Assembly: GCF_002556545.1 (NCBI RefSeq) | Contig: NZ_CP022685.1 | Span: forward strand, 6,922,001-6,986,000 | Length of the DNA: 64,000 nt | Reading direction: 5' to 3' | Origin: Streptomyces formicae | GTDB taxonomy: Bacteria > Actinomycetota > Actinomycetes > Streptomycetales > Streptomycetaceae | Shown: positions 49,645-57,551 of the stretch, one piece after another | How the letters are laid out: every line of letters starts with the position of its first letter | Position numbering within the stretch: the first letter of the stretch is position 1 | Position numbers and translations under genes: made by a program | Notes under the pieces: generated by a model | The model's database searches: none | The model's input: the letters and a program-made list of their open reading frames with translations, nothing else | What the model was told of the DNA's origin: nothing

Positions 49645-49779
49645 CGCCCCGTAAGGGGCGCGGGGAACTGCGCGCTCAGCGCGCGAAAAGCCGCAGTCGC
49701 GTCTGCCGGATCACCGAGCAGACGCGACTGCGGCTTTTTCGTGGTTGCTCGCGCAGTTCCCCGCGCCCCTTACGGGGCG
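49645..49779. terminator. nested hairpin: inverted interspersed repeats around a terminator
   Basis: Outer arms 49645-49674 and 49750-49779 are a perfect 30-bp inverted pair made of two copies of the GCGCAGTTCCCCGCGCCCC repeat. Inside lies a perfect 21-bp stem (49686-49706 with 49718-49738) with an 11-nt loop and flanking A and T tracts, a classical bidirectional terminator. The structure sits between the convergent DUF3159 and trkA-type genes. Confidence 0.85.
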
Positions 49780-49784
49780 GGGCC

Positions 49785-50462
49785 TCAGCCCACCGCGTCC
49801 TCGCGGCGCACGGAGAGAAGATCCTCGAGCTGCTCCTCGCGGGCCTGTGCCGCGACGAAGAGGAGCTCGTCGCCCGCCTCCAGGGAATCGTCGGGCGTCG
49901 GCGCCAGCACCCGTGTGCCGCGGATGATCGTGACCAGGGACGTGTCCTCGGGCCACTGGACGTCGCCGACCCGCGTGCCCGCGAGGGCCGACTCGGGCGG
50001 CAGCGTCAGCTCGACGAGGTTCGCGTCGCCGTGGCTGAAGCGGAGGAGGCGGACGAGATCGCCGACGCTCACCGCCTCCTCGACGAGCGCGGACATCAGC
50101 CGAGGCGTGGAGACCGCGACGTCGACGCCCCAGGACTCGTTGAAGAGCCACTCGTTCTTGGGGTTGTTCACGCGGGCGACGACCCTCGGGACGCCGTACT
50201 CGGTCTTGGCGAGCAGCGAGACGACGAGGTTGACCTTGTCGTCGCCGGTCGCGGCGATCACGACGTTGCAGCGCTGCAGCGCCGCCTCGTCGAGCGAGGT
50301 GATCTCGCAGGCGTCGGCGAGCAGCCACTCGGCCTGCGGGACGCGCTCGACCGAGATGGCGGTCGGTGCCTTGTCGATGAGAAGGACCTCGTGGCCGTTC
50401 TCCAGGAGCTCACCGGCGATGGAACGGCCCACCGCACCGGCTCCGGCAATGGCGACCCTCAT
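49785..50462 (-). CDS. TrkA-type potassium uptake regulator (RCK/KTN domain), second gene
   Basis: 225 residues from ATG at 50462, overlapping the upstream trkA-type stop by 1 nt (TGATG). The Rossmann NAD-binding motif is GAGAVGRSIAGELLENGHEV near residue 7, then IAATGDDKVNLVVSLLAK near 75. A C-terminal TrkA_C domain (residues ~140-222) contains GTRVGDVQWPEDTSLVTIIR. It is a cytosolic gating subunit for Trk/Ktr potassium channels, sensing NAD(H) or nucleotides. No trkH/ktrB channel gene is in the window. Confidence 0.9.
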   Translation of the reverse strand: MRVAIAGAGAVGRSIAGELLENGHEVLLIDKAPTAISVERVPQAEWLLADACEITSLDEAALQRCNVVIAATGDDKVNLVVSLLAKTEYGVPRVVARVNNPKNEWLFNESWGVDVAVSTPRLMSALVEEAVSVGDLVRLLRFSHGDANLVELTLPPESALAGTRVGDVQWPEDTSLVTIIRGTRVLAPTPDDSLEAGDELLFVAAQAREEQLEDLLSVRREDAVG

Positions 50463-51130
50463 CAGTGACCGCCCTCCTCGGGGCCTTCGGCGAACGCCGC
50501 CTCTACCTTGTCCACGTCGCCGGTGCGCATCATCACGTGCACCAGATCGCCTTCCTGAAGCACCGTCTGCGAGGTCGGCAGGACCGCCTCGCCCAGCCGG
50601 GTGAGGAAGGCGACGCGTACGCCGGTCTCCTCCTGGAGCTGGCTGATCTTGTGTCCGATCCACGCGGTCGACGCGTGCACCTCGGCGAGCTGCACACCGC
50701 CGGTGGGGTCGCGCCACAGCGGCTCGGCGCCGGACGGGAGCAGCCTGCGCAGCATCTGGTCGGCGGTCCAGCGGACCGTGGCGACCGTCGGGATGCCCAG
50801 GCGCTGGTAGACCTCCGCGCGGCGCGGGTCGTAGATGCGGGCCGCGACGTTCTCGATGCCGAACATCTCGCGGGCGACCCGCGCGGCGATGATGTTCGAG
50901 TTGTCGCCGCTGGAGACCGCGGCGAACGCGCCCGCCTCCTCGATGCCCGCCTCGCGCAGGGTGTCCTGGTCGAAGCCGACGCCGGTCACCCGGCGGCCGC
51001 CGAAACCGGAGCCGAGGCGGCGGAAGGCCGTGGGGTCCTGGTCCACGACCGCGACCGTGTGCCCCTGTTGTTCGAGGTTCTGCGCGAGAGCGGACCCGAC
51101 TCTGCCGCAGCCCATGATGACGATGTGCAC
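50462..51130 (-). CDS. TrkA-type potassium uptake regulator (RCK/KTN domain), first gene
   Basis: 222 residues from GTG at 51130, with AAAGGACAG upstream; GTG at 51148 is an alternative. The NAD-binding motif is MGCGRVGSALAQNLEQQGHT near residues 6-25, with VSSGDNSNIIAARVAREMFG near 80. The TrkA_C domain follows after ~135 (GGVQLAEVHASTAWIGHKIS). The two tandem paralogues probably assemble together. Location downstream of kdpDE groups potassium-related functions here. Confidence 0.9.
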   Translation of the reverse strand: MHIVIMGCGRVGSALAQNLEQQGHTVAVVDQDPTAFRRLGSGFGGRRVTGVGFDQDTLREAGIEEAGAFAAVSSGDNSNIIAARVAREMFGIENVAARIYDPRRAEVYQRLGIPTVATVRWTADQMLRRLLPSGAEPLWRDPTGGVQLAEVHASTAWIGHKISQLQEETGVRVAFLTRLGEAVLPTSQTVLQEGDLVHVMMRTGDVDKVEAAFAEGPEEGGH

Positions 51131-51394
51131 CTGTCCTTTACCCCGCACTCCTGGTCATCCCGCTGACCTGCGAAAACATCGTGCTCACTCTTCTCTCTCA
51201 GTCTGCTGGCAACAACGGGGCAACAGCGTGCGGCGTTGCCAAGAGACGAGCTTAAGCCGCAATGGCTCCCTTGCACTCACCCGTGTGCTCACCCGCGTCC
51301 GATCGCGGGCTGATAGGCGCCCGATAGTCCCCTTCCGTGCACTGGGTGGAGACAGGGCGGCTGAGGCGCCGAGGGTCGGACGAGGGCGGCGGGC
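51131..51394. other. divergent region between trkA-type operon and the biosynthetic cluster
   Basis: 264 bp holding the trkA-type promoter at the left and, at the right, the putative SARP box (51302-51330) ahead of the first cluster gene. The flavin oxidase starts 65 bp past that box. Nothing else is evident. Confidence 0.5.
51302..51330 (+). promoter_or_regulatory. putative SARP box ahead of the cluster's first operon
   Basis: ATCGCGGGCT precedes GATAG at 51312 and 51323, an exact 11-bp period, ending in TCC. The site matches 24 of 29 positions with one at 63611-63639. SARP activators bind heptad direct repeats with 11-bp spacing just upstream of the -10 region; this cluster encodes such a protein at 59799. 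No consensus -10 is clear. Confidence 0.6.
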
Positions 51395-52759
51395 ATGGTG
51401 GCGAACAGGCTTGGCGGGGACTTCACCGGGGCGGTGCTCGGCCCCGGCGATCCGGAGTACGACGCGGTGCGCCGGGTGTGGAACGGCACGATCGACCGGC
51501 GGCCCGCGCTGATCGCCCGCTGCCAGCGGTCCGGCGACGTCGCCGCGGCGCTGCGGTACGCGGTGGCCGAGGGGTTTCCCGTCTCGGTACGCGGCGGTGG
51601 GCACAACGTCGCGGGCACCTCGGTCGCCGACGGCGCGCTCCTGATCGACCTGGCGCCGATGCGCGGGGTGCGGGTCGACGCGGCCGCCGGGCTCGTCACG
51701 GCCGAGGGCGGCTGCCTCCTGGGCGACCTGGACGCGGCCACCACGCCGTACGGACTCGCGTGTCCCGCCGGAGTCGTCTCGCACACCGGGCTCGGCGGGC
51801 TCGCGCTGGGTGGCGGCTACGGCTGGCTCGCCCGCAAGTGGGGCCTGACCTGCGACCACCTGGAGGCCGCCGAGGTCGTCCTGGCCGACGGGAGCATCGT
51901 CGAGGCGACCGGGCACAGCCACCCCGAGCTGCTGTGGGCGCTGCGCGGCGGCGGCGGGAACTTCGGCGTGGTCACCCGCTTCACGCTGCGGCTGCGTCCG
52001 GTCGGGCCCGTGTACCTCCGGCGCGCGGTGTACCCCGTGGACCGGGCGGGCCCCGTCCTCGCCGCCTACCAGGAGTTCGCCGAGGCACAGGGCGCCGACC
52101 TGCACGCGGTCGGCACGCTGCGCCGGGCGGTGGCGAACGCCTGGGTGCCCGAGGGGCTCGACGGGCGCCCCGCCCTTCACCTCTCCACGGCCTGGTTCGG
52201 CGACCCCGGGCAGGGGCGGGCCGCCACCGAGGCGCTGCACGGCGCCCTCGCCCCCGCGGGGGCCGCCGAGGAAGTCCTCTCCTACGCCGCGCTCCAGGCA
52301 CTCGGCGACACGTCCGAGCCGCACGGGCACCGCTACTACACCAAGTCCTGCTACCTCACCGGGATGTCGGCGGCGGCGGACGAACTCGCCGCCGCCACGA
52401 CGGAGATCCCCGCGCCGCTCTCCACGATCGACTTCGAATTCCTGCGCGGCGCCATCGCGAAGGGCGGCGCGGAATCCGCCTTCCCCAACCGCGACGCCCC
52501 CTACATCTGCACGGCCTCCGCGCACTGGACCGACGCGGCCGACGACGACCGCAACGCCGCGTGGTCCCGGCGCACCATCGGGCGGCTCGACTCCTGGCGG
52601 CACGACGGCGTCTACGTCAATTACCAGGAGGATCACGGGAATTCCCGTGCCATGGACACCTACGGCGGCCCGCGCTACCGGCAACTCGCCGAGGTGAAAG
52701 GCAAATACGACCCGCGCAACCTCTTCCGGGGCAATCAGAACATCCGCCCCAGCGAATGA
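51395..52759 (+). CDS. BBE-type FAD-binding oxidoreductase (cluster gene 1)
   Basis: 454 residues from ATG at 51395. The PCMH FAD-binding domain has the flavin-linking His in SVRGGGHNVAG near residue 70, VSHTGLGGLALGGGYGWLAR near 128-147 and LRGGGGNFGVVTRF near 182. The C-terminal BBE motif is YVNYQEDHGN ... RYRQLAEVKGKYDPRNLF. This class performs two-electron oxidations with oxygen (C-N or C-C desaturation, ring closure, alcohol oxidation) in natural-product pathways. As first gene of the operon it probably tailors the product or a precursor. No signal peptide is seen. Confidence 0.88.
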   Translation: MVANRLGGDFTGAVLGPGDPEYDAVRRVWNGTIDRRPALIARCQRSGDVAAALRYAVAEGFPVSVRGGGHNVAGTSVADGALLIDLAPMRGVRVDAAAGLVTAEGGCLLGDLDAATTPYGLACPAGVVSHTGLGGLALGGGYGWLARKWGLTCDHLEAAEVVLADGSIVEATGHSHPELLWALRGGGGNFGVVTRFTLRLRPVGPVYLRRAVYPVDRAGPVLAAYQEFAEAQGADLHAVGTLRRAVANAWVPEGLDGRPALHLSTAWFGDPGQGRAATEALHGALAPAGAAEEVLSYAALQALGDTSEPHGHRYYTKSCYLTGMSAAADELAAATTEIPAPLSTIDFEFLRGAIAKGGAESAFPNRDAPYICTASAHWTDAADDDRNAAWSRRTIGRLDSWRHDGVYVNYQEDHGNSRAMDTYGGPRYRQLAEVKGKYDPRNLFRGNQNIRPSE

Positions 52760-52763
52760 ATTC

Positions 52764-52809
52764 ATGAGCCAGAAGTCGTGAGCCAGAAGTCATGAGTCAG
52801 AAGGAGTGA
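52764..52809 (+). repeat. three tandem 14-bp repeats forming chained 5-codon ORFs
   Basis: ATGAGCCAGAAGTC (52764), GTGAGCCAGAAGTC (52778) and ATGAGTCAGAAGGA (52792) abut without gaps. Each begins a five-codon ORF (MSQKS, MSQKS, MSQKE). Because 14 is not a multiple of 3, each ORF's TGA stop overlaps the next ORF's start (GTGA, then ATGA). The third contains the AAGGAG ribosome-binding site of the gene at 52815. They may form a translational-reinitiation leader or be simple slippage of a start region. Confidence 0.7.
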
Positions 52810-52814
52810 GGATC

Positions 52815-53873
52815 ATGCAGAAGAGCATCATGGGGACCGCCGGGCACTTCGCGCCGCCGCGCACCTGGGGCGCGGAGCCGGACGCCTTCATCCGCGCACT
52901 GCGCTCCCCTTGGTACGGCCTGGTCGCCGATCTGGAGGACCTGGTGCTCAGGGCGACCGTGGAGTACGCCCACTCCCGCGGCCTGCGGGCGATGTACCTG
53001 CCGATGACGACGCGGACCATCACCTGCCCGACCGGGCTCGGCAGCGACTCGGAGCCGGTGCCGGTGACGGTCTCCGGAGTGGACACCTATCTGCCCGACT
53101 CCATGCAGTTCCTCCTGGAGTACGGCTGCAGGCTCGCGCCCGGCGGCTGCTACAACGTCCTGCCGTCCTTCCGCGGCGAGCAGCCCGACCGCACCCACCT
53201 GGGCCAGTACGTCCACAGCGAGGCCGAGATCCCGGGCGGGCTCGACGACCTGATCGAGTACGTCGAGGGCTATGTGCGCCACCTCGCGGGCAGCATGCTC
53301 GACCAGTACGGGGCCAGGCTGGCCGAACGGGCGGGCGACGTCGCGCACCTGGAGCGGATGGCCGGGCACTCCGGCGGCTTCGAGCGGCTCACCTTCGACG
53401 AGGCGGCCCACCTGCTCAGGAACGACGAGGGCACCATCCGCGACGAGGGCGACTGGCGGACGCTGACCAAGCGCGGGGAGCACCTGCTCATGGAACGGGT
53501 CAGCGAATTCGTCTGGGTCACCCACTTCGACCACCTCTCCAACCCCTTCTACCAGGCCTTCTCGGACAGCAGTCAGCGCAGCGCCAACAACGCGGACCTG
53601 CTGTTCGGCATGGGCGAGGTCGTCGGTTCCGGGGAGCGGCACATCGGCAGCGGCGACGTGCGCAAGGCGCTCGCCATGCACGACGTGCCGGAGCGCGACT
53701 ACGCCTGGTACGTGAACATGAAGGACGAATTCCCCATGCATACCTCCGGGTTCGGCATGGGCGTCGAGCGGTTCCTGATGTGGGTCCTCAAGCACGACGA
53801 CATCCGTGACATTCCGCTGATCTCGCGGGTCGCCGAGGAGAAGTCGTGGCCCGACAGCGTGGACCGTCCCTGA
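52815..53873 (+). CDS. class II aminoacyl-tRNA-synthetase-like / asparagine synthetase-like enzyme
   Basis: 352 residues from ATG at 52815, after AAGGAG. The catalytic core of the AspRS/AsnRS class is present: motif 2 FRGEQPDRTHLGQYVHSEAE near 118-137 and motif 3 GFGMGVERFLMWVL followed by DIRDIPLISR near 312-336. The N-terminal OB-fold that binds the anticodon is absent, so the protein resembles archaeal-type asparagine synthetases, which use the same core to make aspartyl-AMP and then the amide. It probably activates an acidic amino acid for amide or peptide formation. Paralogues lacking tRNA binding are used in several natural-product pathways. Confidence 0.8.
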   Translation: MQKSIMGTAGHFAPPRTWGAEPDAFIRALRSPWYGLVADLEDLVLRATVEYAHSRGLRAMYLPMTTRTITCPTGLGSDSEPVPVTVSGVDTYLPDSMQFLLEYGCRLAPGGCYNVLPSFRGEQPDRTHLGQYVHSEAEIPGGLDDLIEYVEGYVRHLAGSMLDQYGARLAERAGDVAHLERMAGHSGGFERLTFDEAAHLLRNDEGTIRDEGDWRTLTKRGEHLLMERVSEFVWVTHFDHLSNPFYQAFSDSSQRSANNADLLFGMGEVVGSGERHIGSGDVRKALAMHDVPERDYAWYVNMKDEFPMHTSGFGMGVERFLMWVLKHDDIRDIPLISRVAEEKSWPDSVDRP

Positions 53874-53909
53874 GAACGCCACCACCGTCGCACGAAAGGA
53901 GTTCTTGGC

Positions 53910-55262
53910 ATGCCGAAAATCCTCTTCGCCAATCCCAACAGCCGCGCCATGGTGGCGCGTCCCGAGGACATACCCGTCGACGTACGGCCGTTCTACGACG
54001 TGATCGGCGACCGGCTTCTCTGGTCGTTGGAGAGCGGTGACATCGCCGTCATTCCCGGGCCCGTCAACAAGGACTTCCTCGGCTATCTCGCCGACACGCT
54101 GGGCCTGTTGCCGGAGGAGTTCACCGTACTGAGCCTGCGCGACCAGACCTCGGCGAGCTGGTACCCGGACAGCAACCCCGGGCTCGTCGAGGAGCTGCGC
54201 GACCGCATCGCGGCGAGCGGCCTCGGCGCGGACGCGTGGTCCGTCGGCTGCTATCTGCACGACAGGGACGTCGCCCGCTGGGAGACGCTGCTCGGGGTCG
54301 ACCACGTCGAGGCGCAGCCGTTCGCGCAGAACATGGTCGAACTGGTCAACACCAAGTCGGTGTTCCGCGCCCTCGCGCTCGCCGCCGGGGTGCCGGTGCC
54401 CGAGGGCCGCGTCAGCGACCCCGGCCCCGAACTCATCGACGCGGTCACGGAGTTGATGCCCCGTACCGGTTCGGTGATCGTCAAGCAGGACCAGAACTCC
54501 GGCGGCGACGGCAACGTCCTGGTGACCACCGACCCCGACGTGGTCGGCCTCGGCGCCTACCGGGTGCTGCGGATCGCGGGCACGGAACGGACGCGGGTGC
54601 GCGACGCGCTCGCCGAGGTGGGACTCGCCGAGCCGCCGGTCCTGCCGCGCTACACGGCGGGCGCGCGCATCGTCGTGGAGGTCTACCACCCGTACGCCAA
54701 GACGCTCTCCTCCGAGCTGTACATACCGCCGCGCACCGCGCCGGTACTGCTCAACTACGGCGACATGCGCATGGAGCCGGTGTGGAAGGGCTACGTCTTC
54801 CCGCCGCAGGGCCTCGCGGTCGCGGACCACGCCCAACTGTGCGCCGACAGCCAGCAGATCGCGCTGCTCGCCCAGCGCATCGGTTACCACGGGCTCATCA
54901 ACATCGACGCCGTACTCGACCAGCAAGGGCGGATGCTCTACACCGAGTTCAACGGGCGGGCGGGCGGTGCCACGAACATCGACGTCATCGCGCGCAGGCT
55001 GCTCGGGGCGGACTATCTGCGAACGCATGTCGTGGTCTCCCACAACTCGCTGCCCGCGCGGAGTCTGGGGGAGTTGCTCGCCCATCTGCGCGAGACGGGG
55101 CGGCTGTTCTCCGCGGAGCGGGGGGTGGGGGTGATCGTGGCCACCGACAGCACGCAGACGACCGGGACCGTCGAGCTCGTCTCCATCGGGCTCGACCGGG
55201 CGCAGGCCGTGCGCCTGGAGGCGGAGGTCGAGTCGCACCTTCGGTGCGGGGCAGCCGCGTAG
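53910..55262 (+). CDS. ATP-grasp ligase, preATP-grasp/PGM1-like (cluster gene 3)
   Basis: 450 residues from ATG at 53910, with AAAGGAG upstream. The N-terminus (KILFANPNSRAMVA, LLWSLESGDIAVIPGPVNKD) resembles the pre-ATP-grasp domain of PGM1-type peptide ligases. The ATP-grasp core includes VNTKSVFRALALAAGVPVPE, GSVIVKQDQNSGGDGNVLV near 189-207 and the metal-binding LYTEFNGRAGGATNIDV near 346-362. Such enzymes form an acyl-phosphate on a carboxylate and couple it to an amine. It probably forms one peptide bond of the product. It follows the aaRS-like gene by 36 bp. The PGM1 relation is my recollection of sequence style. Confidence 0.75.
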   Translation: MPKILFANPNSRAMVARPEDIPVDVRPFYDVIGDRLLWSLESGDIAVIPGPVNKDFLGYLADTLGLLPEEFTVLSLRDQTSASWYPDSNPGLVEELRDRIAASGLGADAWSVGCYLHDRDVARWETLLGVDHVEAQPFAQNMVELVNTKSVFRALALAAGVPVPEGRVSDPGPELIDAVTELMPRTGSVIVKQDQNSGGDGNVLVTTDPDVVGLGAYRVLRIAGTERTRVRDALAEVGLAEPPVLPRYTAGARIVVEVYHPYAKTLSSELYIPPRTAPVLLNYGDMRMEPVWKGYVFPPQGLAVADHAQLCADSQQIALLAQRIGYHGLINIDAVLDQQGRMLYTEFNGRAGGATNIDVIARRLLGADYLRTHVVVSHNSLPARSLGELLAHLRETGRLFSAERGVGVIVATDSTQTTGTVELVSIGLDRAQAVRLEAEVESHLRCGAAA

Positions 55263-55308
55263 CGGCTCCGTCGGACGTGGGGCGGCTGCGGGTCCGACGT
55301 GGCTGGTC

Positions 55309-55326
55309 GCGCAGTTCCCCGCGCCC
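55309..55326 (+). repeat. partial copy of the interspersed repeat inside the cluster
   Basis: GCGCAGTTCCCCGCGCCC is followed by a diverged TTGTCGGGGCCCCTTAC. It occupies the 114-bp gap between the two ATP-grasp genes, the only sizeable gap in this operon, and may form an internal processing or termination structure. Confidence 0.65.
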
Positions 55327-55376
55327 TTGTCGGGGCCCCTTACGAGCCCCACTTCACTTCGCTATCTGGAGGCGTC

Positions 55377-56261
55377 ATGCGCATCGGAATTCTCGGCTGG
55401 GACCGGGAGGAGACGGAGTCGGTCGGGCTGCTGCACGCGGGGAAGGAGCGCGGGCACGACGTCGTCCTGTTCACGCTCGACGACATCGCGCTGACCCGCA
55501 CCCCGGGCGGCTCCGAACCCACCGCGCTCGGCATTCCCGTCCGTCACTTCGACGTCATCGTGTCGCGGGCCGAACTGCGGCCCGCGACCTTCCAGGCCGA
55601 CCACGAGCGCTACGCGCTGCTCAGCGAGGTCCCCGGCGTCACCGTGCTCGACCCGGCCTTCACCTATCTCACCGCCGAGTGCAAGCTCCAGGGCCTGCAC
55701 CGGCTCGCCGCCGCGGGCCTGCCCGTGGCACCCACCCGGTCCTGCGGCTCGCTCGCGGACGTCGCCGACGCCCTGGACGAGTGGGGGCCGCTGGTCCTGA
55801 AGCCGTCCTTCGGCTACGGCGGTACGGACGTCGAGCGGGTCTTCGACGTCCGCACCGATCCGGCGGACCGGGCCGTGGTCGACCGGCTTTTCGCGACGTA
55901 TCCGGTCCTGGTCTGCCAGCCCTATCTGCCGCACCCGGACGGGGACGTGCGCATCACGCTGGTCGGCGACGAGCCGGTGCTCAACTGCCGTCGCGTGCCT
56001 GCCGGCGGCGGCCTCTGGAAGGCCAACATCATGCAGGGCGCCACGTCCGTGCCCTTCGAGGCGGACGAGGAACTGCTCGACGTCTCGCGCAGGGCGGCCC
56101 GGCTCATGGGGATCACGATCGCGGCCCTGGACTTCCTGCCGAGCCCGGACGGCTACCGGATCGTCGAGATCAACAACACTCCGGGCTGGTACTTCGTCGA
56201 CGAGGAGGAGCAGAGCCGCATCTGCCATGCGGTCCTGCGGTACGTGGAGCGGACGGTATGA
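55377..56261 (+). CDS. RimK/LysX-type ATP-grasp ligase (cluster gene 4)
   Basis: 294 residues from ATG at 55377, with TGGAGG upstream. The fold is that of the RimK-like ATP-grasp family: GPLVLKPSFGYGGTDVERVF near 136-155, GGGLWKANIMQGATSV near 211-226 and the metal ligands in DGYRIVEINNTPGWYF near 258-273. RimK/LysX enzymes add an amino acid or amine to a carboxylate using ATP. With the other ATP-grasp enzyme and the aaRS-like protein, it gives up to three carboxylate-activating enzymes. Its stop overlaps the MFS start (ATGA). Confidence 0.85.
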   Translation: MRIGILGWDREETESVGLLHAGKERGHDVVLFTLDDIALTRTPGGSEPTALGIPVRHFDVIVSRAELRPATFQADHERYALLSEVPGVTVLDPAFTYLTAECKLQGLHRLAAAGLPVAPTRSCGSLADVADALDEWGPLVLKPSFGYGGTDVERVFDVRTDPADRAVVDRLFATYPVLVCQPYLPHPDGDVRITLVGDEPVLNCRRVPAGGGLWKANIMQGATSVPFEADEELLDVSRRAARLMGITIAALDFLPSPDGYRIVEINNTPGWYFVDEEEQSRICHAVLRYVERTV

Positions 56262-57541
56262 CGAGCGTGCAGGAACCACCCACATCAGAGGAGACAGCGG
56301 CGGACGAGACAACGGCGGACGAGACAGCGGTGGAGGAGGCGGCGGGGGCCGGGAGCGGGCGTGCCCGCGGGAAGGACCGGCTCCGGGCCATCGCCGAGCT
56401 GCCGCGCCCCGTGAAGCTCGGCCTGGCCACGCTCTTCGTCATGAACGCCGCGACGTACGTGGCGTTCCCGCTGCTCGCCGTGAAGCTGACCACGGTCGAC
56501 CACGCGTCCGCCGTGCAGATCGGCACCACGCTGACCGTGTTCCTGCTCGCCGCGCGGCTGACGCCCGTCGTGGCGGGGCCGCTCGCCGACCGGTACGACC
56601 CGCGCATCGTCATGGCGGTCGGCGCGCTCGCGCGCGGCATCGGCTTCCTCGGGCTCGGCCTCGGCCACGGCACGGGTCAGCTCCTCGTCTCGGCGTTCCT
56701 CGCCGGTGTGGGGGCGATCTACGAGGCGCCGGTCAGCGCGCTGCTCGCCGCCCAGCCCGAACCCCTCAGGTCCCGCGCCTTCGCCCTGGAGAACGCCCTC
56801 CTGAACGCCGGGGTGATCGGCGGCCCCGCGCTCGCCGCCGCGCTGCTCGCGGTCGGGCCGAGGGCGCCGTTCGTCGCCAGCGGCCTGCTCTTCGTCCTGC
56901 TGCTCCTGGTGGTCCGCGGGATCACGATGCCGGGCGGCGGGCGTGAACCGGAGGCGCCGCAGAGCGTGTTGAGGCACTTCACGCACGTCCTCGGCCACCG
57001 CTGGTTCGTCGGTTTCTGGCTGCTGATGCTCCCGTGGTGGTTCCTCTTCACACAGCTGGGGGTCGCGGTCCCGCTGCGCTCGGACGCGCTGGCCGACACC
57101 AACTGGATCAGCGTGCTCTACCTGGCGAACGGAGTCGTCGGCATCACCAGCATCCTGTTCGTCAAGCGGCTCCACGACCGCTACGGAGCACGGCTGATGC
57201 CCGCGCTCGGCTATCTCCTGGTGGCCGTCGGGTTCGGCTCGGTCTCCCTCAGCCAGTCGCCGTGGTGGCTGCTCGCCTGCGTCGCCCTCTACTCGGTGGG
57301 CGAGACCGTCATCCTCTTCTCCTCGCAGCTCATCCTCGCCTCGTTCGCGGGCGGTTCGACGCGCGCCAGCTTCTTCGGGATCTACGCGGGGTCGTGGGCG
57401 CTCGGCGGCAGCGTGGGCAACTACGCGGGCAGCAGGCTCGCCGCCGACCCGCTCAGCCACACGCCCTGGCTGCTCTTCGGAGCCGTCGGGCTCGTCGCGG
57501 CCGTCGTCGCCGCGCTGACCTTCTCCCGCCGTGAGATCTGA
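56258..57541 (+). CDS. MFS exporter (cluster gene 5)
   Basis: 427 residues from ATG at 56258, overlapping the previous stop. The first 45 residues are acidic with a TADET repeat, unusual for MFS. About 12 membrane helices follow from residue ~52. The loop-2/3 motif reads GPLADRYDPRIVM near 107, and the later-half loop reads KRLHDRYGARLMP. The family exports drugs and peptides; here it most likely exports the cluster product. The sequence NAATYVAFPLLAVKLT opens the first helix. Confidence 0.85.
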   Translation: MTSVQEPPTSEETAADETTADETAVEEAAGAGSGRARGKDRLRAIAELPRPVKLGLATLFVMNAATYVAFPLLAVKLTTVDHASAVQIGTTLTVFLLAARLTPVVAGPLADRYDPRIVMAVGALARGIGFLGLGLGHGTGQLLVSAFLAGVGAIYEAPVSALLAAQPEPLRSRAFALENALLNAGVIGGPALAAALLAVGPRAPFVASGLLFVLLLLVVRGITMPGGGREPEAPQSVLRHFTHVLGHRWFVGFWLLMLPWWFLFTQLGVAVPLRSDALADTNWISVLYLANGVVGITSILFVKRLHDRYGARLMPALGYLLVAVGFGSVSLSQSPWWLLACVALYSVGETVILFSSQLILASFAGGSTRASFFGIYAGSWALGGSVGNYAGSRLAADPLSHTPWLLFGAVGLVAAVVAALTFSRREI

Positions 57542-57551
57542 GGAGCCCGCC

